DNA of 64,000 nucleotides from Atopsyche davidsoni. Its lineage: Eukaryota > Arthropoda > Insecta > Trichoptera > Hydrobiosidae. Location: the NCBI GenBank assembly GCA_022113835.1, contig JAILWY010000040.1:1-64000 (forward strand). The letters are read 5' to 3'. The position numbers and the translations under genes are program-made. Positions 35,646-47,129 of the stretch are shown here, one piece after another (the stretch's first letter is position 1; each line of letters opens with the position of its first letter). The notes below the pieces were generated by a model. It had not been told where the DNA came from. It saw only the letters and a program-made list of their open reading frames with translations, and ran no database searches.

Positions 35646-37488
35646 TTTGATTTTTTCCATAGATTCCGATTTCAACAATAGACTGTTGTGAGACATAAGG
35701 CTCTTGCAGACCAGCTTTGGTGTCTCGGGGTCAAGTTTGCTCTTCGAGAGCACTTCCACAAGCTACTCAATCTGTGTCGAGCACTAGGTAGGGATGATGT
35801 GTTCATTTGTGCGCGGCTGGCGACAACGCGAGTTCCTCATATGATCTATATATTATACCTACAACTTATGGCATGAGCTATTTACAATAATTCATTTAAT
35901 TTATTGAATTTTAATTTATACCACGCTTACTTATTATACATACATACATATTACTTAATTATTATAGTATTGGTAGTTCTAGGAAAGTATGATCCTATTG
36001 CGCTCGGCGAGTACATTGTGTAATGCACAGAATGATGATAGTGTATTTCATCCAAACACATTATATAGCTTATTGTAATATTGGTCTATAAGAATTGTAA
36101 TTGTGTAGAACTGAGAATAAAAGTATTCTTAATATTGAATTTATTCGGTGCCAACTGCCAATATGGAAGAAAGGCTATTTGTGATCTCTCACGTCTTAAT
36201 CACTTTACACCGATCTCGACCCATGGGGCTGCCTGAATGGTGATCGCGCCGCACGGTGTAGGAGGGTTGCCGTGCCAGCTGACACCTCCAGTCATTTGTA
36301 TAAATTCTTTATTGTGTATAGAAATTAGATTCTGGAATCACTAGATTCACTCTTTAATTATATTAGAATCGTTATATTACTTCTCTAGAATAATCTAATT
36401 AATTATTGTAAAAAATAGAAAAAATAATAAACTTCACATATTACCCAAGCCATAGATATGAAATGGGATAGTTAAATAAAAATGATACTTTTTTGAATTC
36501 TCTATTATCTAAAATGTACCAGATTACACAAGAATTGATTTTAATCCATCTATCTGACATTAATATTTTTTTGTACAATACTTAACTGTTTTTATTTGAT
36601 CTGAAATCTTGGTATTGTCTACATTCTGAGCATATTAAGCACGTTTCTCTGCTCTCTTATAATATTTATAAAATATTGAAATTTAAGACCTGCAGAGTAG
36701 TTTGTATTATCAGTTGAAATGTTCTGTGCACTTTTTGATGACTTAGTGTTTTAATGAAGAAAATTGGATCGGCATATGAACTGTGGCACCATACAAGATC
36801 TATTTATTTTTCTTTTTAACAATTGTTTTTACAAAATAAAACTAATTGAACATATTGAAGATGTCTATTTTTTGCTACTTGTTTCCACATCTGCCCCGTA
36901 GCACCTTCCACTCGTAACACTACCACGAAAATTTATTTTCGCCAGAAAAACTATACATCTACTCGTATTAAAAAATTAGCAAACATAATCAATATTTTTT
37001 GACATGTTGCTGCGACATATTACACTATGACTGGAGCGAAAGGTTTTGTTCTTTTTGACAGTTGCATTTGTGTGAACCGAGTGAGTGTAAGTGGACTTTC
37101 TGCATGAAGTATATCGCACAACTTGCTTTCGCAAATCATCACTATAATACTTGCTTGAAAAATAAAATCAAAATTTATTAATTTTTAGCGTTTATTTTGC
37201 AGCGAGTGATTAGTTAGTAGTTAGTAGTTTGTGCAGTGAGTGCTCGCCCGCCAGGCGAGCGGCGCAACCCTGACGAGTCGCTCAGTATTTATTTAAAAAA
37301 ATGTGTTTTTAAAAAAAAATCTGTAATTTTTATTATTCCATGTGTAAAAAATGTGAAAAAGAACTATGTTAGATTAACTATTACAAAAAATGAATAATTT
37401 TGTACATATTTTTAAACATCATATGAAATATTATTTAAATCTGAGAAGACTTGGCAACGCATCAGAGCACTCCATCACCTAAATGGAG
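35646..37488. other. Non-coding region downstream of PMCA
   Basis: AT-rich DNA with a candidate poly(A) signal AATAAA at 36116-36121. Short CpG-rich patches at 36150-36300 and 37195-37270 show no coding signature. No gene is recognised. Confidence 0.5.
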
Positions 37489-37905
37489 AGGCGTGCGAGA
37501 AGCCGACTGCTTACAACCGATTATCCGCATCTGCCACTATCACTACCAACTCAGTCTGTCTCCCGGGACTCGCGCAGAGTGAGCGTGCGAAAAGCAGGCT
37601 GCTCGCATTGACGATTATCCGCGCTCACCACTATGGCCCGGTCAACTTGCCTACGGGGACTCCCGCGGAGTAAGCATGCGAGGAACAGACTGCTCACAGA
37701 GACGATTATCCGCGTCCACCACTAAAGTCCGATCAACCTGCCTGAATCCAGTTAGCTGATCTTCGGAGGCTCTCGCGTAGTGAGCGTGCGAGAAGCAGAC
37801 TGCGTAAGCAGTTAAGACACGACTGTCCGCATCTGCTACCACAGTCCATTCAATCTGTTTCCGGGGACTCCCGCGGACTTGGCGTGCGAAAAGCAAACTC
37901 CCCAC
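37489..37905. repeat. Diverged tandem repeat, 5 units of ~91-110 bp
   Basis: The core GCGTGCGA(G/A)AAGC recurs at 37491, 37583, 37674 (as GCATGCGAGGAAC), 37784 and 37882, spaced 92, 91, 110 and 98 bp. Each unit also carries an (A)CTGCTCGC-type stretch, ATTATCCGC or TGTCCGC, a CCACTA stretch and GGGACTCCCGCGGA before the next core. It is GC-rich in an AT-rich setting. It could be a decayed minisatellite or the terminal array of a transposon. The 84-codon minus-strand frame across it has no family features. Confidence 0.75.
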
Positions 37906-39474
37906 GAAGCCGATTTAGATTAACAAAACTTAATTTGAGTCACATTAGCTCTTAAGACTGAAATATGTTAATTAAATTTGCTTGAAAGACAGCGTTGGTC
38001 AAGAAATGCTTGCTTGCTCGCGTAAACTGTTTGGTTACACCAAAACCACGGGTTAAATGCAAATGATTTTTTTTCTGCTGCGTGTTCTAACTCAGTTCAT
38101 GCCATACTTTTCTTCACCTGTTATTCTGTAGGTGTTGGAGCGCTACATAGAAGCATTGTGCGAATGCCGAAGTCGGCATTTAAATAAATCGAATTACACA
38201 GAAAAGTTAGAAAATAAAATTAAAAAATATATAATTTAAATTATTTAATTTTTACGAAAGTCAAATAATTTTATAATAAGTTAAACCAGCTTCAGATTTA
38301 AAAAAAAAAGTAATTACATGATTATTTTACTGATGTTATGATACTAAAGAAAAAATAAAAAAAAATAGTTTTTATAAATTATTTTACTTATTGATTAAAC
38401 ATACATGCATCAAATATGCATATTTGAAAACAGAATTTTCATTTTTATTACGTTCAAATCTGATGTATACAACTAGTAAATATTTTTATATTTAATTTTT
38501 ACAATAATTTTGACTTTTCTAAGCGCTGTGTAAAAAACAAACTCCAACGTTTCTACCCGTGATACCTGCTCGCCCTCCATGAAAGTCTCACGCTCCTCCG
38601 GGAACATCTCACGCCTCCGTGGGCTGTCCCACGCTCCTTGCTTGAATCCACGCTGTGGAAGTGTTGAGTGTTGCACGCTCGTACTATAATTTCTCGTAAG
38701 CCGATGACTGCCTCGTTATTGCCTAGTGTACTTACCTATATTTTAGATTTAGATTCTTCGTTTGACGAGTTATTTTTACGTACGTACGCAATGCTACCGG
38801 ATATTGATCGGGTTGTTATGGCACATCGATCTCCCTTGTATATAGTTAACCTATTGTCACACTTCTTACTCTAATATTCTTGCTGATGACAGTCATCTTA
38901 GTTTAAGGAATCCCCTAAAAAATATCACGCACACCCGTGGCACGATATTTTAATCCGGCAAAATTTGATTTGTGGCAGGTCTAAATGGGATTTTTATCTC
39001 GGGAAAAGGGGCGCAGGTGGTTAGAGAGTTTTCCGCAAATACTTTAGAATTAAATTGCACGACGCAATTGAATTCTAAATGATCTTTGCGATTTTTAAAT
39101 TCAACAATATTAAAATAAGACTGTAACATGTTACACAAGACATATTAGGTTAATTTGCCTAAATAAACATCCGAATCCGGTCCGGCATCGATTCGTCTAT
39201 TAAAGCTGCAATCACATCGCGCGCGCTTCTTCATACTCATTTACATAAGACAAATATTGCGATTCATTCACGGTAGATAGTTTAGGTGCTTTGGTGTATT
39301 TTTTTAAACAAAAAAAACACAATTGTTATTTTGTTCTCTGAACATTTATTTACAATGACACTATACCGACTGCGCGCTGCTTCAAGCCGAGTCGATGACA
39401 GACTCAAAAACGGCACGACGTCAACTGTGCGAAGCATCCGCTGCCCGTCAGAGAGCACCGGGACCGTGTCGCCC
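37906..39474. other. Intergenic, no gene recognised
   Basis: AT-rich with small islands. A perfect 8-bp hairpin (AATGCCGA, loop AG, TCGGCATT) lies at 38163-38180, and 38560-38670 has a loose CTCACGCTCC-type reiteration. No coding region is supported. Confidence 0.5.
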
Positions 39475-39545
39475 AGCGAGGAGAGGCCGGGTAGAGGCCG
39501 GGAAGAGGCCGGGAAGAGGCCGGGAAGAGGCCGGGAAGAGGCAGT
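39475..39545. repeat. 11-bp minisatellite GAGGCCGGGAA
   Basis: About five tandem units of GAGGCCGGGAA (the first with TA in place of AA) lie inside a GC-rich island at about 39380-39720. Several open frames cross the island on both strands because of its GC content. None shows a domain. Confidence 0.85.
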
Positions 39546-39749
39546 CGGCGACAGAAGGACGAGCGCGGCCACAGAAGGCCGCCGGTCGCCCGGCCGTCGA
39601 TGTCGAGATACATATCGATCTCACTCACCGACGAATCTCGCCCGCGAGCCATCGACGATCACCCCGGGACGCGCGGGGTCGAGCCTCCTGGCCGTCATTT
39701 ATTCATACTCAGCTCGCCGAGAACATTCTTTAATGCATAGTCGATACTT

Positions 39750-41203
39750 TAATTAATGTTTGAAGAAGTTGGCCCCGCACGACGCAGCGGTGGCTCTGCC
39801 CTTCCGCGTCAATACGCAGTGTTCGGTATCTCGAGGCCGCGTTGTCGCCTGGCCGTCGTTTTAATCCCGAGTGGCAATTTCTGTTTCGTGTTTTAGAAGT
39901 AATATACAGTATTCTTTTTAATATTCTTGCAGTTTTATAAAAGTTTTTAGACTTCAAAAAGATGCGTACGTGAGATAGAAAAATGTAAAATTTTCATTCT
40001 GAACAAATACTAAAATCCACTCAAATGTACAACTTATATAACTTTTAAAAAAGACATTTGTTTGCACACAACACGATACACGCTCGGGATTGAGATTCGC
40101 GTGTTCATTAAACAATGCTTTTTCATAATTCCGAAAGATACGTGAGAACTCGATCCACTCAATACGAAAATTCGGTTCCTGAGTGTGCACCGACGCACAC
40201 TGTTGTTGCCAAAGCCCCTTTTAACTGGAAATGAATCGAAAAATTGAACTATTCGTTTGGATTTCAATGTGTTTTATCTTTAAAGTTAAGGGTGAGTGCA
40301 CGCCATCTCATTCTCAGTTTCTTCTTTGGTGACTTCCTCTCGCTCAGGGATCTCATCAAAGGCGGACTTTGCAACCGGGACGCAGCGGGTTTATAATTCA
40401 GTAAAAGGTTATTTTGATATACATTCTAAGTCTTTATGTATGTGCTATTTTAATTACATTATAATTTTTTAATTATAAATAATAAAAATTCAATAATACC
40501 GCTTTGAAGATAACACTATTTTTCGATTTAACAAAAATCACTGTAAAAAAATAAGAATAGATGAATTTGTCATTAATTGAAATAAATATAAATTTATTCC
40601 TAATATAATCCACCAGCAAGGTCGCCCGTCTGATCAAGCCAAACATACCAAAGTCGAAGAACTTATAAGAAGTACTTCCTTATAGTCACATGGCGTTAAA
40701 TTGAAACTTCTGGATATCCAGTGATACTAGAATTAGTTTAAGACATAAATAATGTATACAAATTTATAAAGTGCAATATGTATTTATAAAAATATAATAG
40801 AATAAACATAAATTCCAGGGTCCCGGTCAAAACGATTTTGGTAAATTCATATTCCTAATTGCAGGCGCTGAAGTAAGCAATGTAAATACCAAAAATGTAT
40901 AAGTCATTTGATGTCGTAGTGTGTAACGCGCTATCAATAATTAAAATTACAAGACAGTATAACACCTCACATCTCGAATTTGATTAGCCAAGGTTACATA
41001 CGTATATTTTGTTTAGAGTGTCTTACTTATTTGTCTTTTTTATATTATTTAACAAAAATGGCAACTCGTACGGAAAACGAAGAAATTGTAACCCTGACTA
41101 AAACACAAATTCACTAAATGATCAAATGGGACTAACCGCGGATTGATCCAAACCCGAATTTGGAAAGTCGACTGATCGAAACACATTTTTTTGGGAATGA
41201 AGA
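39750..41203. other. Intergenic, no gene recognised
   Basis: I see no gene, RNA or transposon signature that I can name in this stretch. Confidence 0.5.
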
Positions 41204-41205
41204 TA

Positions 41206-42480
41206 CGAGGGCTGCTATTTATATATCCGGAATAAAATAAAATAACTATCATTGACTATTAAATATGGTTTTATTGGTTTTCAAAATATTCGCCGTGATG
41301 ATCGATGCACTTTTGCATTCGGCGAAACCAGTTTTCATAGCACTTTTTCCAATCGGAAGGCGGTATCTCCAAAACATAATTTTTGAATGCCTCAACGGCT
41401 TCTTCTTGGGTTGTAAATCGTTGACCACGTAATTTATTCTTCACGGTTGTAAATAAAAAGAAGTCGTTGGGTGCCAAATCAGGGCTATATGGCAGATGAC
41501 CTGTTAATTCCACCGTTTCACCCTCCAAATATCGGGTCGTTTCACCTGAAGTGTGACAGCTTGCATTGTTGTGATGGAGAATGATTCTGCGTTGTGGATT
41601 GTTCTTCCTAATTTCTGCAAAGATTTCTGGCAAACAAATGGTCGTGTACCACGTCCAATTAACTGATTTACGATTTTCTAGTGGTACAGTAGCCACGTGT
41701 CCATCTATACCAAAAAAACAGGCGACCATTTGCTTCAAAGTGCTTTTCGCACGAGCAACTTTTGTTAGGTTCGGCTCATGTTGGAACACCCATACTGTTG
41801 ATTGTTGCTTAGTTTTGGGGTCATATGCATAAATTCAGGATTCATCACCTGTGTAGATATTGTAAACAGCTGTTGATGCACCACGATTGTATATTTTTAT
41901 CATATTTTTGAACAAATCGACACGAGCCTGTTTTTGATCTATTGCTAAGTTGTGCGGTATCCAACGCGAACAAATTTTTTTTGCAGCCAAGTGTTTGTGT
42001 AATATCTTATGTATACTTGTCGTACTAATGCCCAAAGATACTTCTATTTCTCGATATGTAACATGACGTTCACGCACTACGTCGATGTTTCGTGGCACAA
42101 CAACTGATTTAGGCCGACCATCTTTAATTTCGTCCGTGAGCATACGACGTCCACGATTAAACTCACTAAACCAGTGATACACAGTGGTCTTCGATGGTGC
42201 TTGATCCCCAAAAGTTGAACTGAGTTGATCAATGCTCTGCTGTTGAGTTAGACTACGTCGAAAATAATAATAAATCATCGCACGAAAATTTTCTCGAGTT
42301 AAATCCATTGTGATAATGACACGCAATTTGTAAAATCACGCCACACAATGAAAAAAATTTATTGACTCATTGAAATAAACTCATTCTACAGCCAAAGAGT
42401 CCCATTTTAAAATGTAACAATTACTTTTTAAATATTATTTATGTAGTGGCCAGTTCCGGATTCTTAAATAGCAGCCTATG
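41206..42480 (-). mobile_element. mariner-family DNA transposon, complete ends
   Basis: A 1275-bp element is bounded by TA on both sides (41204-41205 and 42481-42482). The ends are inverted repeats: CGAGGGCTGCTATTTATATA at the left, and CATAGGCTGCTATTTAAGAA when the right end is reverse-complemented, both continuing into TCCGGAA. Length, TA target and the internal transposase fit mariner. Confidence 0.92.
41271..42326 (-). pseudogene. mariner transposase, inactivated
   Basis: The frame from 42326 encodes the N-terminal paired-type DNA-binding region (APSKTTVYHWFSEFNRGRR, then VTYREIEVSLGIS) and reaches TGDES, the first catalytic aspartate. The next codon, Trp in active relatives, is TGA (around 41832-41834). 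The same frame then reopens to FENQ at 41271. The second catalytic position reads HHNNASCHTS where active copies have HHDNAS, so one Asp of the D,D34D triad is Asn. The third (YSPDLAPNDFFLF) is intact. The copy therefore carries both a stop and an active-site substitution. Confidence 0.9.
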
Positions 42481-42482
42481 TA

Positions 42483-43082
42483 TGTCATCCAAAATCACAG
42501 GTATATATAAAAACCTTATATGTGTAGATGACGATATCATGTGGTTTAACAATAAATCATCAAAAATTAATTAAATATACTCATAGTTTGCTGTGGTTTT
42601 TTTTACTAGGTATTTTATGTATCATACTCTTAATAAATTACCAATATGCGGTCTTGATGTTATATAAACGGCTCTGCGTCTAACTGACAAAACAAGCAAA
42701 AAACCCCGGAAAAAGCTTTATTTATTCATTATTTACCTATTTTTATTAAATCCAATCAATAGAAATACTATTTATACGTTCTTTCATTTGTTGCCAGTTA
42801 AACGTGTCAACGGCATTCCTGTGCGGCTGTTGGACATTTGGGTAACTTTTGTTATTATAATGTCAGCTATAATTGTGGAGATCTCATATTTGGAAATATT
42901 GCTGAAGGCACTTAATAGTGAAATATAAAATATGGCATGGACTGTTTTTTTCTCTATTTGTATAGATTTTTTTAGGATTCTAGGAATCGTAGTAATTGTA
43001 TGTTATAAAAAATGGATGAAAAGATAATACATCCACTTTGGACTCGCGTCTGGAAAGCGTCGAATCGAAAAGCTCGACCGGA
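42483..43082. other. Intergenic, no gene recognised
   Basis: AT-rich sequence between the mariner copy and the minisatellite. No feature could be supported. Confidence 0.5.
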
Positions 43083-43303
43083 GTGTCCGCCCCGTGCCCG
43101 CCCCGTGTCCGCCCCGTGCCCGCCCCGTGTCCGCCCCGTGCCCGCCCCGTGTCCGCCCCGTGCCCGCCCCGTGTCCGCCCCGTGCCCGCCCCGTGTCCGC
43201 CCCGTGCCCGCCCCGTGTCCGCCCCGTGCCCGCCCCGTGTCCGCCCCGTGCCCGCCCCGTGTCCGCCCCGTGCCCGTCCCGTGTCCGCCCGGTGCCCGCC
43301 CCA
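43083..43303. repeat. 22-bp GC-rich minisatellite, about 10 copies
   Basis: The unit is GTGTCCGCCCCG followed by TGCCCGCCCC, nearly perfect from 43083 to 43303 with substitutions in the last two units. Because 22 is not a multiple of three, all frames on both strands stay open with Arg/Pro-rich or Gly/Arg-rich peptides. These are not genes. The G-rich strand has closely spaced G3-G4 runs and could form G-quadruplexes. Confidence 0.95.
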
Positions 43304-43950
43304 GCAGCGCACTCCCACTCGCTTCGGGGACGGTACTGCGCCGTGTCGATCGGAATCCTCTATTCAAGTTTATAATCGACCAAGTTTCGTGATGCACCTC
43401 GATACACAATGATACGGTTTCAATGAACAAAATCTCAATCTCCCTTAGAAATATCGCTATGAGTACTTAATAATTGTCGAATCTCAATATTCGTAAAGGA
43501 ATATAAAAACATTGTCGTAGGCACATTGTGTGCACAACTGTAGTGTAATGTTTAAATAAAAGCAATAACAGAGAAGTGTCGTTAGTAAATTAGTATCTAA
43601 AAAATAACAGAATAAAATTCAATGTAAATAGACTAAAAATTATAAAAATAAAACTAAAGTAGTGTAAAATCAAAATAAAATCCCTCCTTCTCTTCACGTC
43701 TAAAATCGCAAAACCAGTTATAGCCCCCTTCATAATTTCCGAGCGCAACATAAAATAAACTTTTAAAAATATAGTCTGGATTTTAAAATAAATAAATGAA
43801 GGGTTATCGTTTCTCGAACTGGTACTGATCACAGGTTTGTCGTGAAATCAATATGTTTTTAGGCAATCGATTCAAACACGAAACGATGAGAGATCTACGC
43901 AGGTGGGATTCCACTCCACGGCTATCGCCGCTCGGCGTCCCCGCCGGTGG

Positions 43951-44047
43951 GCGATGCGATGCGATGCGATGCGATGAGCCCCCGCCCCCGCCCCCGCCCC
44001 GGCCCCCGCCCCCGCCCCCGCCCCCGCCCCCGCCCCCGCCCCCGCCT
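43951..44047. repeat. (GCGAT)5 and (CCCCCG)n simple repeats
   Basis: Five GCGAT units (43951-43975) are followed by a C-rich run of about 70 bp with period six (CCCGCC). They lie in a GC-rich island from about 43890 to 44150. Open frames through it are low-complexity Pro or Gly strings. Confidence 0.9.
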
Positions 44048-44438
44048 CCGCCCCGGGCCGGCGCTCGGCAGCAGTCGAGTATCGACGCGACGCGCCCCAC
44101 GGCCGGCGGGGGCGGGCGGGGGCCGGCGGGCGCGCTCTCCCACTGTCGTCACTGTCATTTCCTATTGACTATATAGGGAATAAAAACTATTTAAATTAAT
44201 AATCATATTTTTTATTTTTTTAATTAGTTATTACACTCTGCGATTCAATGTATTATATGTATTTGTTAAATAAAATATGTCCTTTTTTATGCAACCGAAT
44301 AAAACTGTTATTATTTACTTATGACATCCTGAATGAACTTGACCACGTTATGTTTAAAGCGTGATTTTAGAAAATCACTTAAAAATAAAATAAATGCATT
44401 AAATTATTTTTATATATATATAGATATTTATAGATATA

Positions 44439-46088
44439 CTAGCGGATACCCGGCGCGTTCTACTGCGCTAAATAAAGAAATAAAATACTTTTTTTATTTG
44501 TTCGAAAAAAAAAAAAAAGGAAATTTTGTTTTTTTATTGACTTTTTATCTTAATGCTAGCGGACATATTGAGTTTTTTCGGTAGGTGTGTAAACATAAAT
44601 TTTTTTTTTTGGCGTTCCAACTACAAAACGCAACATAACAGGAATTTTGCGAAAAACAGGAATTTTCTATGTTCAAACCAGCAATACTTAGCGATTGGCC
44701 ATGAGCCTTGTTGATAGTTATCACAACAGCACAATTTAGGTGGATCTAAGTTGCGAATGAGCATCTATGGTGAACCAACTTTTAAAGTTAAGATGTGTGG
44801 TGGCATTCCAGATGGTTCCAAAGAGTTAAAAATCTCTATTGGATAGTTGACTCTATTTTGGAACTTCATTATGCAGCAATGTTTTCGCAAAATTATTGTA
44901 GATGTGCTCCTCGTTCTTCGACATTTTTTTTCAGTAAAATAAACACGTTGACCGTTTTCTAAATGAACAGCAAGATTGGATTGAACAGTTGGATATCGTT
45001 CGTGAATACTGAAACCAAGAATTCGCCAGACAGCTTCATTACTGCGACCCATCTGAAATTGAGTGATTTCATAGTTTCGATTTGAAAGCTCAAACACTGC
45101 CATATGCCTTTGTTAACATATTTGCATATGTCCTTGCATATGAATTTCACGGAGTTGCAGTGTTCCACATTGATATATGATTGAAATGTTTTTTACAGTA
45201 TTGGACTGTATGGAACAATCCATATGTTATCAATGTCAATATCGACGTTTCTTAATTTAATGGTGGTGGTGTATCCTCCATCTTCTGGCTTTCGTAGACC
45301 AGTTTGAGTTTCATCGATCAAATCGCGTGGATATCTTTTCGTGCATTTGCCGTCTTTTATGCAAGGCGAATTCATATGCAACACTCCGCATGGGCCGTGA
45401 TGTTCTTACAAACAACGTCAAAAAGTATCAGATCTTCACGTTGATTCGGGTGTTCAGCAGATATAAGATCGATGTCGATTTGAGTTGGGATAATTTTTTC
45501 AATAGACGAAACTTGTAATACGAATATTTTCGTATAATATTTTTTTTCCCATATATAAACAGACAAACTCATTATGATAAAACACGTTGTGAATGACAGA
45601 TAGTGATTTTGTTTTGAAAGTCCGTACGATCTGTCCGCGCGATCTTCACAATGTTCTTTTTTCAATTTTTTGCGAGGAACGATGTCCACTTTACAGATGT
45701 TGAAAATTTTTGTATGGAAAATATCAAAAATTGACCTAATTCTGTTCCGTAAGTTCGGCAGCCTGTAACGGCAAGTTCATTCTAATATTTACAAACATCA
45801 ATATCAGTATTTCTCGATTGGTAGCCATGCAGGCAGCCAGCTTCAAGATATTTTCGCGTATATGCAATACTCGAAAATGGCAGTTCCTTTTATGAATTGG
45901 AAACTTTTGTATGGGATTTTTCTTAATTGAATAAACCAAATTTGATAATCAATTTTTATAATTTTAGTGGTCTAGATTACTCTCGGTATTTTTGGCTTTC
46001 AAATAAACACGGTGTGGGGCTCGTCGGTCGTACGGTTTCAAAGCCTATAGCGGACTAACAAACATTTTTAGTGTTTTATATATATAGA
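44439..46088 (-). mobile_element. Helitron remnant with both ends
   Basis: On the minus strand the element begins TCTATATATATAAAACACTA at 46088 and ends GGGTATCCGCTAG at 44439. It lies between a host A and a host T, as Helitrons do. Inside, disrupted frames match Helitron Rep/helicase: SAEHPNQREDLILFDVVC (about 45380-45460), MNSPCIKDGKCTKRYPRDLI and IWIVPYSPIL (about 45193-45384), VEHCNSVKF..CKYVNKG (about 45115-45168), and GRSNEAVWRILGFSIHERYP with VHLENGQRVYF (about 44930-45060). The frame is broken by stops and shifts, and the helicase C-terminus is missing. It replicates by a rolling-circle mechanism when intact; this copy cannot. Confidence 0.8.
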
Positions 46089-47057
46089 TATATATAGATA
46101 AAAATAAAATTTAATATTTAATATTTTATTTTTTGTTAATTTACAATAGCTGGTAAGAAGGCTATGCTTTCCATACGGTGTGTGGCTGTCCCCTGATCCT
46201 GCGCGCAGGTTGTAGGGCTTAGGTTAGGTTAGGTTAGGTAGCGTACATGGATTTCTCTATTTTCGTTATTGAGTTTGTGTATGGAAAAATATGTGTAAAA
46301 ACCCTTTTTATTAAATTTTATCAAGTGGTATCATTTTGAAGTTAATTGATAATTAATAATAATTATAATTTAAAAAAATATATTTCTGCATTAAAAAGGG
46401 GGTCTCCATACTTTTTCACTCAAATAATTTTTATATCATTTGCATATTCTTTTAATCTTTGGTCTTATCAAACGAATAAAATCATTATCTTCGTTTGATA
46501 ATACCAACTTGAAAAGTTGGCGAAACAGGTCACCAATAAAATTAAGCTGCATAACATTCTAACAGGAGTTAGGAAGGATTGCAAGTTTGCTCTCAAAAAA
46601 ATAAACCCGCCAAAAGACATCAAACAACATACTATTGAGATACTTGTCCCGAAAAGCCGGGCATGCATCTCGGCAATTGTTACATGAAATATCATACAAA
46701 GCAAAATTGCAAAGACTTATGTTTACGAAATTATCTTCGTAAAGATGTAAATATACACTAAATATTATAATATAAAAGTTTAATGTGTTAATTTGCGTGT
46801 GTGATCATTTTATGTTAGAGGTAAGAAATTCACCAAAAGCCCTACGAAACCCTTCGAGTTGTTGATTAGTCCGCGCGGAAACTGTCTAATTTAACGGTTA
46901 AATTTGGTACTTTTTTCATACAAAAATATTTTGCATAGAGACTCATGTGAATGATAAATTATACTAATGTTATAAATATCCACACAGACACGCCAATACA
47001 AATCGTCTCAGGGAAACCGACATCATCAGTATATCTAAACACCATCGCCAAAACACT
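46089..47057. other. Intergenic DNA with a Jockey-like 3' tail and four TTAGG units
   Basis: Positions 46165-46260 resemble 48885-48960: both have a GTxTGGCTxTCCCC..CCTGCGCGCAGGTT..GGGCT series followed by TTAGG and a GGTAGCGT stretch. The first copy carries four tandem TTAGG units (46219-46238), the second only one. The shared block may belong to the 3' part of the Jockey-type elements nearby. No gene is recognised in the rest. Confidence 0.5.
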
Positions 47058-47129
47058 ATCTAGGACAGTCATGTCAAAGATACGGCCCGCGGGCCGCATC
47101 CGACCAAATTCGCCGCTTAGCACCCGGCT

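Noticed and set aside
43094..43392. Pro/Arg-rich and Gly/Arg-rich frames over the 22-bp minisatellite
   Set aside because: A 22-bp unit without stops keeps every frame open; the peptides are pure repeat with no start context or flanking exon.
46468..46704. 78-codon hydrophobic minus-strand frame
   Set aside because: No family features, no neighbouring exons, and an AT-rich transposon-dense setting.
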